64,000 nt of DNA. Origin: Isoetes taiwanensis (Eukaryota; Streptophyta; Lycopodiopsida; Isoetales; Isoetaceae). Under the pieces are notes generated by a model. That model was given only the letters and a program-made list of their open reading frames with translations. It searched no databases and had not been told where the DNA came from. Where the stretch lies: NCBI GenBank assembly GCA_021234155.1, contig JAJEKV010000013.1, forward strand, positions 18,847,873 through 18,911,872, in the 5' to 3' direction. Of this stretch, positions 45,330-57,428 are shown in pieces. Both the position numbers and the translations under genes were made by a program. Every line of letters begins with the position of its first letter. Position 1 is the stretch's first letter.

Positions 45330-45918
45330 TGTTTAAGAATCCGGGCTTCGGGTCGCCTCGGGAGGGACGCATCTCCGGAGATCCGTGGAAGTCCCGCAGG
45401 CAACTCGGAGACACCTTTGTCACGCGGGATTTTTGCTACCGTGAGGAAAGAACAAGAAAACTCGATAAAACAAAGAATGGCAATACACAATGAAACACAC
45501 AAGACACTTCAGGAGAACACGGCAAATCCATTGATCAAAACAAGTGTACAATGAAGGTTCAAAAGAGTACAACAAAGCACCAAAGATAAAACCGCTCAGA
45601 GGACCCAAAAGAAACACTGAACCCTCCCTTTGAAGGAGCAAAAATGCTATATATAGGAACACCTGAGTGGGCCTACGGGCTCCACTCCATCCTCATCATG
45701 ACAACGTTCCACTACTTGGGCACTGAATGAATCGAGCCGGTCCATGCCGTGGCACAGACAAGTAGTGGCCCGCCTGTGGGTCCTACCTTTGGGTCTTTCG
45801 CTCTTGAGGAGCTTTTGACCCGGCCACTGGCGCTTGTAGATCCTCTTCGACACGGGCTGCTGGGGCTCCGCCTCATGTGCAAAGTATAGACCGTGTGTCG
45901 CCGGTACTGAGGCTAACA
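45330..45918 (-). repeat. Ty3/gypsy 1, 5' LTR
   Basis: The full-length partner of 35,046-35,644. On the minus strand a TATATATAG box (about 45,648-45,657) lies about 260 bp inside the LTR, placing U3 on the right. The LTR promoter would drive transcription to the left. Confidence 0.95.
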
Positions 45919-45923
45919 AGGGT

Positions 45924-46157
45924 CACAAAAGCTTTAAGGATCGATAAAAGGAAGTTTGGTTGGAGCACTTGGTTGAGAAGTCAGGAAGTCTTTCACCGAG
46001 ACTTCCGCAACATATCAATTGCGGTCAAAGGTCCCACGGTCACCTGCACGGAAAGTTGGTTCCGAGCCTTCAAATTAAAGAACGTAGACAATATGTTCAA
46101 GCCATATCACAAAATATGTCCGCAACTTCCAGCCTCCCGTCTCTTCCTATGAGATAG
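45924..46157 (+). pseudogene. Unknown gene, exon continuing after Ty3/gypsy 1
   Basis: In the same frame as the exon that ends at 35,045 the sequence encodes HKSFKDR, a TAA at 45,945-45,947, then KEVWLEHLVEKSGSLSPRLP and HLHGKLVPSLQIKERRQYVQ to a TAG at 46,155. Another frame is also open for 91 codons. The phase match and the shared AGGGT make this the right half of the broken exon. The stop could be from CAA. The exon's splice donor is not clear. Confidence 0.5.
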
Positions 46158-46202
46158 ATAGAAGTTCAAGAAGAGTAGCCTACATGTGTATAAAACTTTC
46201 AG

Positions 46203-46253
46203 CATTTATTTCTCTTTGTAAGAATTGCCTAAATGTTATGGGCAATCTTGCGA
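46203..46253 (+). pseudogene. Unknown gene, left part of exon broken by the L1-type LINE
   Basis: After an acceptor (ACTTTCAG) one frame encodes FISLCKNCLNVMGNLA. The last eleven bases, CAATCTTGCGA, directly precede the LINE's poly(T) and occur again at 62,575-62,585, where the same frame goes on ILQTPSKFLANLPTEL. Confidence 0.5.
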
Positions 46254-47000
46254 ATTTTTTTTTTTTTTGAGGGAAAGGAAGGATTCTATTTATCATAAAT
46301 TAAAACCATACAAAAAGGCCTCAGAGCCCAAATACAAATATCAGTCATAGGAAAAATGAAACCAAGAATTACAAACAAAAAAACATTTTGTCTGAGGGAG
46401 CAACCATCGTGAGCCAAATTCCACTGGGGAGAAGGATTGCATGAAGGAGGGGAAGTATGAGGTGGGGAGAGACGATAAATCTGGCGGGGAAGCTGGGATT
46501 GCAGGCAGATCCGGGAAGGATGAGAAGCAGATATAGCATGGCAAAAAGAAGGGCGCCATCCAATTGATTTCAGCCCATGAAGGGTAAGCAAACACCATCA
46601 ATGGGACCCAGTAATGTCCAATAAGACTCAAACAGCGACTTCACATCTACCTTTGTGGTAGTAATACATAGATCTTAAGCACCAAAAACTGCCCTCCTGG
46701 CCAAAAGTCGATTGTTAGCTCCAATAAATTTGTGCAAAATATGAGCGTTGTATGCTTCTTTCAATAGAAATTTGAGGCTGAAGGTCGCTTCTAACTGCTT
46801 TTGCGGTTGGGGTCCCCGAGTGGTGAATAGGGACATCATTCTAAGAAAATTGTCCCCTCAAGACCACGCACCACATCTTGCTCAAAAATGTCGAGTCCAC
46901 AAAGGAATTCGGTCAATCGTGGAGTTAAAACCCGGACAACAAAGAAATTAGACTTAAAGGTTCCCAAAGAAGGCTAATCGGGAATCAGAATTCTCTCGCT

Positions 47001-47879
47001 TTATGGCCTTATGTTATAGGCATAGACATCGGACTCAAATTGAAAGTTGAGCTTCATCCGCTTAAGATCACACTTCTTATCCCGCCACATTATTTCACGT
47101 GCTTCTGCACAATCCATGTATGCGAGTTGAAGGATGGTTGAGTTTACTTTGGAGTCCTGAGGTTGCAGAAGTTGAGCAGAAGTGGAAATGGAGTCCAAGT
47201 CTGGAATTTTCAGGTTGGGACTAATTTGGGACAACCAATTCCAAAAGACCTTAACCCTCGGACACTTGAAGATATGGATAACTGTTTCATCATGGGTACC
47301 ACAAAGAGAGCAGAGAGGGCTATGAACATTCTTGAATTGTCTCTTGATCATATTGGTATTACAAAGAAGAGCATTATGGAGGACAAGCCAAGCAAAGACT
47401 TTAATTTTGGGACAAGAATAGGACTGCCAATTGGAGAGGATAGTTTTCTTGAATTTTTTTAGTGACAGGCCCTGGATGGAGGCATGCTTTCTCTTTTTCT
47501 GAGGAAGGCAAGCTTGGTAAATCTTGGAGACTTTATAACTCCTCTTAACTTTGAAGAACCAATTCAAAGGAGAATGACTCTCACCATTACCATCTTTTCC
47601 CAAAAGGGGAGAGTAAGTGCTCACTACCTGCTTATAAATAGCTCTATGAGTGGCCCCTCCCCCAACTTTCTTTTTGATCATTTCCCAAGGGATCCAGTTA
47701 TCAGTCTCATCTATAAGGTCCCTGACATGAAGAATATTAGCCTTATGCCATTTTTTATAACAGGTCAGGTGACAGATAGCCATAGCAAAATAGGATGGGG
47801 GAGCTAAGATGGGGGACCAGAAAATAGAAGTGTCCCTTACTGAGTTGGTCATCTTATCATGGGTGAATTTAGTAGCCAC
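47001..47879 (-). pseudogene. L1-type LINE zf-RVT domain
   Basis: An open frame of 292 codons, the longest in the window. Residues about 160-200 read KIKVFAWLVLHNALLCNTNM, then HSPLCSLCGTHDETVIHIF, then KCPRVKVFWNWL. This C-x2-C-x7-H-x4-C pattern with the preceding K-x-F-x-W is the zinc-binding domain at the end of plant LINE polymerases. Its role is not firmly known; RNA binding is usually assumed. The frame ends near 47,001, about 0.75 kb before the poly(A) tail. Confidence 0.92.
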
Positions 47880-48077
47880 TTTCTCCCAAGCTTTGAATAT
47901 GTTCCCAAGAGGAGGGAAGTATAGCAGCCACGCTGGAAAGTTATAGAAGGCGTAACCGAAGTTGGTGCATCAGTGAAGGATCCCCAATGGTTTACTCTTA
48001 CTAAACCAGAATTGATAAAGTCCATAGTCGGGATTGAAGCCGTAGATAGCTTTCCAAACGCCTTTGCACCTAGAATT

Positions 48078-48507
48078 TCAAATTGAGAAAAGAGATTTAC
48101 ATCCCAAGCCCCCATCTTTCCCGCCGGGGAGTCGCCATCCCATGAAGATAAATGGGTTCCCCGCCGATAAATTCCTCCATACATTGCTCATTTTGTTATA
48201 GGAAGCTTTATCAAGAATCAAGGCCGAGAGAAATAAACATGATGGGCCGGCAAGAACAGAGTTGGCAATTAAAATCCTACCAGCCAGGGAAAGGGAGCCT
48301 TTAAGGAGAAGGAGTTTCTTTTCGATCTCTGATCGAGGTCGCTGTGCCACTTTGTGAGACATATGAGTGGTAAGAGGGAGGCCCAACAAGGTTAAGTACT
48401 GACCTTCAGGGACAAATTTAATTCCATGAGTGTTCAGATCAGGGTAACAGCTATCAGCAAGAATTGAACATTTGGCATAGTTGAGATGAATCCCAGAGGC
48501 AGTGTAA
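48078..48507 (-). pseudogene. L1-type LINE reverse transcriptase, thumb and connection
   Basis: The frame reads ASGIHLNYAKCSILADS, the SGL-x-x-N-x-x-KS region just after the catalytic motif, then YLTLLGLPLT and KKLLLLKGSLSLAGRILIAN, all typical of plant L1 polymerases. To the right of 48,507 the LINE is interrupted by the gypsy 2 LTR. It resumes near 57,429 with the YGDD part, so the two halves belong together. Confidence 0.9.
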
Positions 48508-50062
48508 TGAGTCCAACAAAATCTAGAAACAACTAACCCCGCCCACCGATGCATGAGTGTAAAACAACCGTGGCAATAACCAAAGCTGAAGATAATATAC
48601 CCCATTCACAAATAAGAGAATTCATAATGGATATACAACTTGCAACATGCTAAACCCCAAATTGACAATGCTTGTTAAGAGGAATTGCAACTTGTAAACC
48701 ATCACAAATGAGCATCATATTTCAGCTTGTCTTTATAACATTGATAACATTGAATCTTCAAAAATAATAGCATTATAACAAGGCATGATTCAAAGGAAAT
48801 CAGCACAAGACAAATGATAAAGCAATCGTCCATATGAATCTTCATAATAGTAAGGAACAATGCCTTCAAATACATCCATTTCATCTCGTAACTCTAATGG
48901 CAACCTGCACACAATTTCAAATACCTACTTGATCATTTCAGATTGTGCTTGTCCCTAAATCTCATGATTTGCTTGCTTATACATGCTTCCCTTGTTGTTG
49001 GAAGATAAGGACCTAATTCTATAGTGCTCCACATGCCGATTTATGGCTGCTAATGATGACCCGCCGTGCTGAATTTGATAGAATAGGTCGTTGCTCCTCT
49101 CGCGCTCCCTCTCCGCCACCTGCAGGCCCTCTTCACAGTAATCGCAGCCCAATCCTCTCAAATCAACTCCACCGCCTCCCATCTCCCTTTCTTAACTGGC
49201 CACGCTTAGGTTTTTCCTACCATTTGCCCACATGTCATCATTTTTCCTTTCAACGGCGCATATATTTAATTCCCTTTCATATTCCGTGACTTGCATTCCC
49301 TAACTAAACATGCAACCTTAATTGTACTCGTGGCTTCTTCCTTTTGTTTGACTTGTTTCCTCGTTATTCATATATGTCCGGCCTCTATAACATCACCCAA
49401 CTCTTGCACAATGCCTTGATCATCTTCTATCTTCACACTCCTTACTCAGTCTGCTTAGGAACACTTTTGTGATCTTTCAATTCCGGACCATGTTTGCTTG
49501 CTTCATAAATATGTCATATCTTCCCTAATCATTGCATCTAATTCCACACCCTTATTTGTGAATTGAATACATGATCTTTGTTTCCTCAACTTGTGCCATG
49601 GTATCTCGGCCCCTACATCTTTGTATCAAACATATCTCACTAATATAACCTCGAATGTATAGTAATGGTATTATAGCTAGGACTAAAAACTCGCTTCACG
49701 TAGGGTTTTCGAGGAAAACCTCCACCGTGAATACCGCCACTAATACATTCCAAGACTCAAATGCACCTAATTCAATTTTTGTAATCTTACGCTTCGCTAC
49801 CTGGCCCCTTGCATAATCTTATAGCCGCTACGGCGCCCCTTTGAGTCTTGATCCTATTCCAAGTTACGCCGTCATGATCAAAGGGTCTTGTTACTTCAAA
49901 ACATATTAGCCATAATGGTTGCTCTCCTCATTTTATCGTGTTCTTCACAAAATACCACTCTCCTAAAAACATATAAATTATCCGGTGAATATGTAAGAAA
50001 AACGTTAGAATCTTCAAAAAATACAATACTCCATCATTCCGTATACCAAATCCCCACTTACA
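48508..50062 (-). repeat. Ty3/gypsy 2, 3' LTR
   Basis: Shares many blocks with 55,847-57,428, such as AATTGACAATGCTTGTTAAG and TTATGGCTGCTAATGATGAC. Differences come in clusters of small indels separated by identical runs. The left boundary is the point where similarity begins (GAGTCCAACAAAATC). Confidence 0.88.
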
Positions 50063-50075
50063 TTATCCTCCCTCC
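50063..50075 (-). other. Ty3/gypsy 2 polypurine tract
   Basis: GGAGGGAGGATAA on the minus strand directly before the LTR start TGTAAGTGGGG. It supports the minus orientation. Confidence 0.7.
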
Positions 50076-50529
50076 ATTATTGTTCTTCGTCAATTTAAGA
50101 ACACTATGCATCAGCCGGGTGTATTCTTGTTTGTACATAAGATGGGTCGATCTTCCTCTTTGCCGCAAATATAGCTTTGTTGCTAAGCCCATTAACTCGC
50201 TGAGGGCAACTTGCCCCTTAAAAATCAAGCCAACGCTATTGCAGAGCTTACGCCCATGAAGACTTCTCTCACAATAATATATGGGCCTATCCATTGCATC
50301 CCCAGCTTCCTGCCGCTCTGTTGTTTACCATCATACATTAAACCGGTGGTCACCAATAGTAAACTTCTTTTTCACATGTCTATCGCGACCATGCCTTTCT
50401 TTGTTGCTGTAACACTCACGCATTTTGAATGCATGTAGCGAAGTCTCATCTAACTTTTCAAGCTCTTGTAAGCGTGGATTTAATGCGCGCCATCCCAATC
50501 CAACTTGTTTTGAACAAATTTACCCTCAA

Positions 50530-51260
50530 TGAGGGAATCTCTAATTCAATTGAACCATCAGCTCTCGACTCATAAACGCAGTTGAAATGGAGTAGCCTCG
50601 TTGTCACCTTGTAGGCAATCCGTATCTTCATAACGCATCAAGAAGACGCTATCCCAATCACTCCTACCAGCACCCGCCATTGTTTCCGCCATGTCCCCAC
50701 GCCCTTTCCACCGCCCATTTGCTCCGTGGATGATATGGAAAGTGGTCTTCGAGCGCTGCTTCACATTATATAACTCGTTAAGGTCGCTATGACTTGATTA
50801 AGGAAGTGTTACCGCCGCTTCACCAATTCAATAGGGATAACCGACCTAATGATAATATTTTCATATAAGAATGATGCAAATGCCAGCAGAACATTATCCT
50901 CTAAGAGCTTTCGTCAATCTACTTTGTAAATATAGTCAAGACTAACAAGAATGTGTACCTCGTTTTAAACCGCTTAAAGTGTATAATAGGTCCCATAAAA
51001 TCATGCCCCACTCTTTCAATGGCAACACAGAACAATAGGATGCAAGAAATATCGTGATTCCTTCGTGGGTCTTCTCCAAGACGCTAAGTAAGGATCACAT
51101 TTTTGACATAATCAAAGAACATCCTTATGCATGGAATGCCACCAATAACCTGCTTGTAAAATCTTCTCAAGATCAAGTATTTGTCAGTGAAGTGTCACGC
51201 TAAGCCACATGACATGCACTATAATTTTTCCAATTTCATGTGGTAAGACATTAACTTAAG
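50530..51260 (-). pseudogene. Ty3/gypsy 2 integrase
   Basis: The minus strand gives ERVGHDFMGPI, then RYTFLLVLTIFTK, which is the core start of gypsy integrases (D-F-x-G-P and Y-x-L-x-x-x-D-Y-F-T-K, with the aspartate changed). Further on is FPYHPRSKWAVER, matching H-P-x-x-N-G-x-x-E near the catalytic glutamate. Many stops are present. Confidence 0.75.
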
Positions 51261-51599
51261 AATATCATCTCGACCAATGCGATAAAGGTGTTCTGCCAAT
51301 TAAAGTGTAGGGACTGGATTGAATAATCAAATCTTCTTCGTTCTCGCATAAGTCAAATGCTCGTGCAATTTTCTGCTGATAAATATTCAAATATATTAAA
51401 GAGCCACCTCGACTGATTCCACATGGAAAAGGTTTGCATCCTGTGAGATCATCTTCAACAATTTAATCCCTTTCTTTTTGAGATGCTATTACCTCGGTGA
51501 CAAGTGGTTCGCCAAAATATGCATTCTCCTCGCTTAATAACAATTTTAAACTCAAATTCCCGCGAACAAAAAGGAGCCAACGAAGTTATCCTTCCCTGC

Positions 51600-51975
51600 A
51601 TCTATTATGTTTACGATCAAGTACTTGAGTTTGGTGGTCCACATAAAATACAAATCTTTGCCCAAGATACTGCCTAACTGAATCAGAATAGATCAGTACC
51701 TGTGCCTTCACGCCCGGTAGTGCAATAATTTCTTCAGTACGCTAGAGAGTTGCTCATCGGTATAATATATGATGATCCCATCCATTATCATCCTCGCCAG
51801 GCTAGAATACTCCACAGTATACCCATGCATCAATATGCACATGAAAAAACTTTTTATCCCAAAGATGGCATTTTCAAAATAGGAGCGTAAACTAGTGCTT
51901 GTTTTTAAAGCCTCAAAATGCATCTTGACACATGTGAATTCAGCCCCTTTCTTCAATAAATTGGTCAATGGCAAA
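51600..51975 (-). pseudogene. Ty3/gypsy 2 polymerase thumb and start of RNase H
   Basis: An open frame of 88 codons begins MPLTNLLKKGAEFTCVKMHF, then EALKTSTSL. This is the P-L-T-x-L-L-K-K-G-x-x-F segment that links polymerase and RNase H in gypsy elements. The following aspartate-rich RNase H core is poorly kept. Confidence 0.8.
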
Positions 51976-52199
51976 GCCTTATCAGCATAATGGCTGTAAT
52001 GAACCTTCTATGGTAACCTACGCGGACCGAAAAGCCCGCAATTTTGATCGCCATGGAGGTTTTAAATCTGATATGATCTTGACTTTTCCAGGTCTACCAC
52101 AAATTCCCCATCTTCGAGACACTCATTTTAGAAGAATACCATGTGACAAGAAAAAGAACATTTAAATACAGAGAGATCATATCTCTCGGTGATCGAAGG

Positions 52200-52760
52200 G
52201 AAACAAGCTCTTAATTTCTTCAAGTGGCTGGCCAGAGCCAAAACACCTCCTAAGTCATCCAAAAATCCTCGGTGAAACTTAAACAATCCTGAAGGCTGCC
52301 GTCATAATATTACCGGAAGGTTGCTGAGCATTGCATAAAACCGAAGTGCATGACTTTATATCTAAAATAGCCCCATTCTAAGTGATAAAGGCAGTTTTGT
52401 CTCTACCGTGCTATTTGAACTTGATTATAACCGCTATAGCCAACAAGAAAAGAATAAATACTCCACCGCTTAATCAAGATCCAATACAGAGTCCTCAGAA
52501 ACGCAAAGGGAATCCATCTTTAACAAAGCATATATTTTAAGTTTAAGGAAATCCACGCATACCAATTTTCAGATTCTTTTAGAACAACAACTATAGGAGA
52601 TAGCCAATTCAATCGGGTTTCAATTGGTTCAATAAACTCCGTGATCTAAAAGATTATCAATTTCCTCTTTACAAAGACGAGAATAACTAGGATTCATTCT
52701 AAAGGATTGGCGCATTAAAAGAATAGCGCCTCTACCAATGGAATAATGGCGAATGTCAGA
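52200..52760 (-). pseudogene. Ty3/gypsy 2 reverse transcriptase, heavily damaged
   Basis: In order I read FRMNPSYSRLCKEEIDNLL, then CVDFLKLK, then LSNLPVIL near the end, where a normal enzyme has R-P-Y-R-x-x-x-x-x-x-E-I-x-x-L, then C-V-D-Y-R-x-L-N, and N-A-P-x-T-F. The spacing is right although stops and short deletions are frequent. No Asp pair is visible. Confidence 0.65.
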
Positions 52761-54200
52761 GGATTTAATGCCAACCATTTCCGTATAACTCCGTCTAAAG
52801 ATATTATTATCTCTAACTCTTCAAAAAGAAGTTGATACCGCCTACCCTCAACATTAAGGTTCCAGACCGAATTTGATAACTTGTGGTTCCGCTCGCGCTC
52901 TAAATTCAGATCTTGCAATGCTCTGAGGCTCGATAAACTTCTTTTATATAAGGTTGCTGGTTTCGTGCAGCTGTGGACCTTCCTCGCCTCACTCTAATTT
53001 CATAATTAGTAAAATGCCTCGATACCGCTTCCTCGCCTTCCTCTTCAATTGGTTCTACTTCAAAACCATATTACAACTTATTGTATCATTTAGCCAAGCC
53101 CTGAAGATCAACACTTGATGTGTCGTACTTTGATAAGGTGGAGTCCGCAACTCTCATATAACCTTTCCACATATATCACAGCTAAAGATCAATATCCTCG
53201 CCTAAGACCTCTATAGTCTTCTTCACTTGAATCATCGGAACTTGTGGTCACCATTTCCATTCCCTTTGCTGTTTTTGTGGCATCAATGTATTAGGATGAA
53301 AGTGAACTTGCACTCAACCAATATTGTTGCTATCTCCAATTTGCGTATCCAAGAGGACCAATCACAAGTTTAGCAGATGCTTGCACAAGGACGCCCAAGC
53401 AAGATCTGGATAGGTGAAATTTCCATGGGTCATAATGCAGATTACATAATCAACATAGAATACAATACCAAAGAATAAGAGTTTGGTGAAATAATCAGAA
53501 TATCCCCAAGGGTCTTCACTCGTCATGATCCCGCCATTCTTACCATGAAATACAATAGGCAATGCCGAAAGCTCCAATTTCTTCATGACATCCTCCTGAT
53601 AATGCCGGATAATCTTAACCTCCATATCTATATGCACTCAATGCACTCAATTGGCCATTTATCTCCACGCTAATACATGGTGAGTCATATTCAGAATGAC
53701 AAAGCCAAGCTCAATTCACAAATCTAATTCTTGTGACCCTTGAGAGTCATGTAAGAGCCTTCCTACACGCTTGGTGCAACTTGTAATAACCGTCAAAAGT
53801 CAAAGTGGATGTTGATTCTCTAAATCCTTCAAAATCATACTGCACTTGATTCCATCTTCAAAACCCTTTTATACTTGCATTTTTTCTTCAGGTGGATTCC
53901 CTTCCAAATGGCGGAAAGGCAAATTCAAAGATCAATAATATTCTTACATCTCAGAGCGTGGATGTCTTGCTGGTCAAATATAAAAGCTTGCCTACATCAT
54001 CTCGTGTCCGGAAAACAATCGTGGGTAATCCCGCAACATTGCTCTGAAAATTACGCCTCGAATATGGCCTATAGCAGCAGCTGTTCTCTCGGTTCTCGCT
54101 CTTTGATAGTTGGAGTGTCTTGTCTCCACCGTGATACGCTTGCATGGTTGAATTCCTGTACACCACAAAGATTGTCTTGCATCCAATGGCTGTACCTCTT
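52761..54200 (-). other. Ty3/gypsy 2, region between gag and polymerase
   Basis: By position the protease should lie here. Frames such as 53,362-53,637 (91 codons, minus) and 52,715-52,918 show no D-S/T-G motif. Nothing else is recognised. Confidence 0.35.
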
Positions 54201-55300
54201 TAAATTTGATATTCTTTCTTGACCTCCAATTTGTATGACAATTCTCCCGAGTGTAACCCCCTGTTTGGCATATGCCACAAATAGAAGAAATTCCACGACT
54301 TCCTTGCTAGAATGTCAATGGGGAGAAATTGTTCATCCACCGCAGATCTATAACATTGTGGGAATATGTCCGCCACTCTCGGCCGCTGTTGCACTGGGAT
54401 GCCGCGAAAATGTGCATAGAAGCTCCATACATAGCGTAATTTGACAGTTGATTGAGTCTCATAGATGGGGCTGCACTCTATTCTTCAAATAGAAACAATC
54501 TTCGGGCCTTATGATCTGGGCTCCCACATAATTTTAATAAGCAGAATTATAGCTTGAGACCAGCCTGAGTTGTACATCTGGCTGGGAGGGCTGGTATCCT
54601 TTACACTTTACACAATTTATGTTAGTGCTCTCTGCTGGGCTGAGGGAAGCAGCCCATACTCGAACCCAATTCAATTGCAGATCGCCTATTTTGAGCCACC
54701 AATGCCTCAACTAAATCCTCTTCACCTTGGATAAGCTCTACTCCTGGGATAGCTTCAGATTCCTTAATGGGGCAAACAAACAATTGCGTACTTTACTAAG
54801 TAATCCATTCAGAATCAATGTGTTTCTTCCAGAAAAACCGAACGGGTATAGAAAAAGAAGGAGGCTCCATAGACCGATGCCATACCCAATTGTGATGGAA
54901 ACATCGCCGCACCCTCCACAGTCCCATGGCATCACTACTCCAAAGCAGGCCAACGAGCCATGTTGAGCTTAGCTTGCCCCTCACCGGAAGCAATCTTTAT
55001 GGCATCCTCTAATTTAGAAGGAGTTTGCCCGTGCGCGTTCCACATCGTGGAAGTCCGCTTGTAAAATATCTCTCCCACCGGGTCTTCATCAGATGGTTTG
55101 GGATCTTTCTTTGCCACCAATCTTCGGAAATCTGATAATATAACTCTCAAGAAACTCGCAAGTAGGCGAAGAATCCTGATATATGACAATTCATCACTCA
55201 CCAAGTTGAGCATATCCCCCACGCGGGCCCGAAAGCATTCAAAATAAGCCGGTTTCTAACTCCCTTCCAAGTGGAAAGGAGGGTGGATTTGGCCAAATCC
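54201..55300 (-). pseudogene. Ty3/gypsy 2 gag with zinc-knuckle remnant
   Basis: The minus strand at about 54,236-54,300 encodes SICGICQTGGYTRENCH, a CCHC zinc knuckle in which the His appears replaced by Tyr. A frame at 54,935-55,222 is helical and charged, as gag proteins are. The order gag then pol in the minus direction fits the LTR and polypurine-tract orientation. Confidence 0.6.
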
Positions 55301-55846
55301 AGACCATTCCCATCAAGGCCATCTTTGAGTGTCACTGAAAGCCTCATCTTCTCTCTTGATCATTATCCTCCTCGATTGGCTTCACCGATTGTTAGAAATG
55401 ATTGCACATGCGAAGTCAAGATCCATACCAAGCAAGGCGTAAAATGTTGGATATGGCATTCGTGGTTGCCTTTGTTGCTGCCGAACGCCTTGCATATCTG
55501 AAGAAATAATAGATACTACTAAACTCGAACTTAAAGGATTTCCTGTGAATTATAACTTACTCGCTGGTTCACTGTAAGTTGCCTCTTTGATAACTCCAAA
55601 CTAGATTTCAATTTTTAGGACTCAAACTTCCGGAGCAGATTCTAAAGATTCAGTTCCAGATAATGCTCTTCTTTAAGGCGCTGCTCACGATCTTGGTTTA
55701 ATTGCTCTTCCTCTCTTGGTTGGCCCTCCTCCTGACTTCAAGACGGCGTGTACATAAAACATGGAATGTTAGGATCGCATCATAGGTCAAGCCCCTCGGC
55801 TTTATTCTTCCAAGTTGACTTGATCAATGACCATCTAATATAGACA

Positions 55847-57428
55847 GAGTCCAACAAAATCTAGAAACAACTAACCCCGGCTCCACGCATGGCGTATGAG
55901 TGTAAAACAAATCCAGGCAATAACCAGCAAAGAAGATAATATACTTCATTCACAACAAGAGAATTCATAATGGATATACAACTGCATGCTAAACTCCAAA
56001 TTGACAATGCTTGTTAAGAGGAATTGCAACTTGTAAAACCATCACAAATGAGCATCATATTTCAAATTTTTGTCTTTTATACATTGATAACATTGAATCT
56101 TCAAAAATAATAGCAATATAACAAGGCATGATTCAAAGGAAATCAAAGAATAAAGACAAATATAAAAGCAATCGTCCATATGAATCTCTGCCACAGTAAT
56201 AGGAACAATGCCCTTCAAATACATCCATTTTATCCTTTAACTTAGAAAATCCACAGAAAAATAAATAATTTCAAATACTACTTGATCATTTCGCATTGTG
56301 TTGTTCCAAATCATGATTTCAAGTCAGCTGTTATACATGCTTCCCTATTTTGAAGATAAAGGACGCACTTATAGTGCTCCACATGCTGATTTATGGCTGC
56401 TAATGATGACCTGCCGTGCTGAATTTATAGAATAGGTTGCTGGTTTCCGGTGCCTCCTATGCCACGGTGTTGGAGGTCTCCTCTTCATAGTAATCTAATC
56501 CAACTCTCTCAATCACCGCCTGGCCCCATCTCCCTTTTCTTAACCGGCCACGCTTAGGTTTTTCTCTACCACGCCCATGCCACACATCAGCTCCCAAGTC
56601 ATCATTTTTCCTTTCAACTATACATATTTAATTCCCTTTCATATTCCGTGATTCTGCATTCCCTAACTAGAAACATGCAACCTTAATTGTACCCGCCTGC
56701 TTTCCCTTTTTGTTTGACTTGTTTCCTCAAGTTATTCATATATGTCCGCCTTCTTGTAACATCGCCCAATCCCCTGTGATAATGCCTTGATCATCTTCAT
56801 ATCTTCACACCTCACTATTCTTGCTTAGAAACACTCTTTTCAGGTGGATCTTCAATTATCTGCGTTTGTTTAAGCTTCATAAACATGTCATATCTTCCCT
56901 AATCATCGTGATTCAATTCCACACCCTTAGTTTGTGAATTGAATACATGATCTTTGTTTCCTCAACTTTGTGCCATGGTATTCGCCCCACATCTTGCATC
57001 AAACATATCTCACTAATATAACTCTGGACGCATGTAATGGTATTATAGCTAGACTAAAAACTCGCCGACGTAGGGGTTTCTCGAAAACCTCCACCATAAT
57101 ACCGCCTACTAATACATTCCAAGACCTTCAAATGCAACCGCATCCAATTTTTGTAATCTTACGCTTTCTTCATACTACCCTCTGTATAATTCCATAGCCG
57201 CCATTACGCCCCTTGAGTCTTGGATCCTATTCAAGTTGTCACGCTTCATGATCGTGGTCTTGTTACTTCAAACATAATAGCCGCCACGGTTGCCTCTCGC
57301 TTCTATCGTGTTCTTCAAAAATAACAATTTCCCTAAAAACATATAAATTATCTCAGAAATATGTAAGAAAACGGTTAGAATTCAAAAATACAATACTCCA
57401 TCATTCCGATACCAAATCCCTAATTACA
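55847..57428 (-). repeat. Ty3/gypsy 2, 5' LTR
   Basis: The partner of 48,508-50,062. It ends on the right with CCCTAATTACA, where the LINE sequence (AAGTAAAAGCAC) resumes. No clear primer-binding site is seen to the left of 55,847. Confidence 0.85.

Larger units (their letters stand above)
35046..45918 (-). mobile_element. Ty3/gypsy LTR retrotransposon 1, 10.9 kb
   Basis: The element has two LTRs of about 0.6 kb, each TG...CA (35,046-35,644 and 45,330-45,918), flanked by the 5-bp duplication AGGGT (35,041-35,045 and 45,919-45,923). It is on the minus strand: the polypurine tract GGTAGGGGGAG abuts the left LTR and a primer-binding site with GGCGCCGTTGCC abuts the right LTR. Domains run in the order gag, protease region, reverse transcriptase, RNase H, integrase, which is the Ty3/gypsy order. 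The RT wording (KTTFTTPWGT) is like plant Athila/Tat-type elements. All frames are broken. About 4 kb of unassigned sequence lies between integrase and the polypurine tract. Confidence 0.96.
48508..57428 (-). mobile_element. Ty3/gypsy LTR retrotransposon 2, about 8.9 kb, nested in the LINE
   Basis: Two direct repeats of about 1.55 kb (48,508-50,062 and 55,847-57,428) enclose 5.8 kb with a zinc knuckle, reverse transcriptase, RNase H and integrase in gypsy order on the minus strand. The minus-strand LTR starts TGTAA and is preceded on the left side by GGAGGGAGGATAA, a polypurine tract. The flanks are two halves of one LINE polymerase. A 5-bp duplication is uncertain (TTACT against TTACA in element orientation). 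Decay is heavier than in gypsy 1. Confidence 0.88.

Noticed and set aside
45020-45554. Plus-strand frames of 78-102 codons rich in Gly and Arg
   Set aside because: They cover the primer-binding site and LTR of Ty3/gypsy 1 and have no domain.
47163-47807. Two plus-strand frames of about 100 codons
   Set aside because: Both lie antisense to the 292-codon zf-RVT frame of the LINE.
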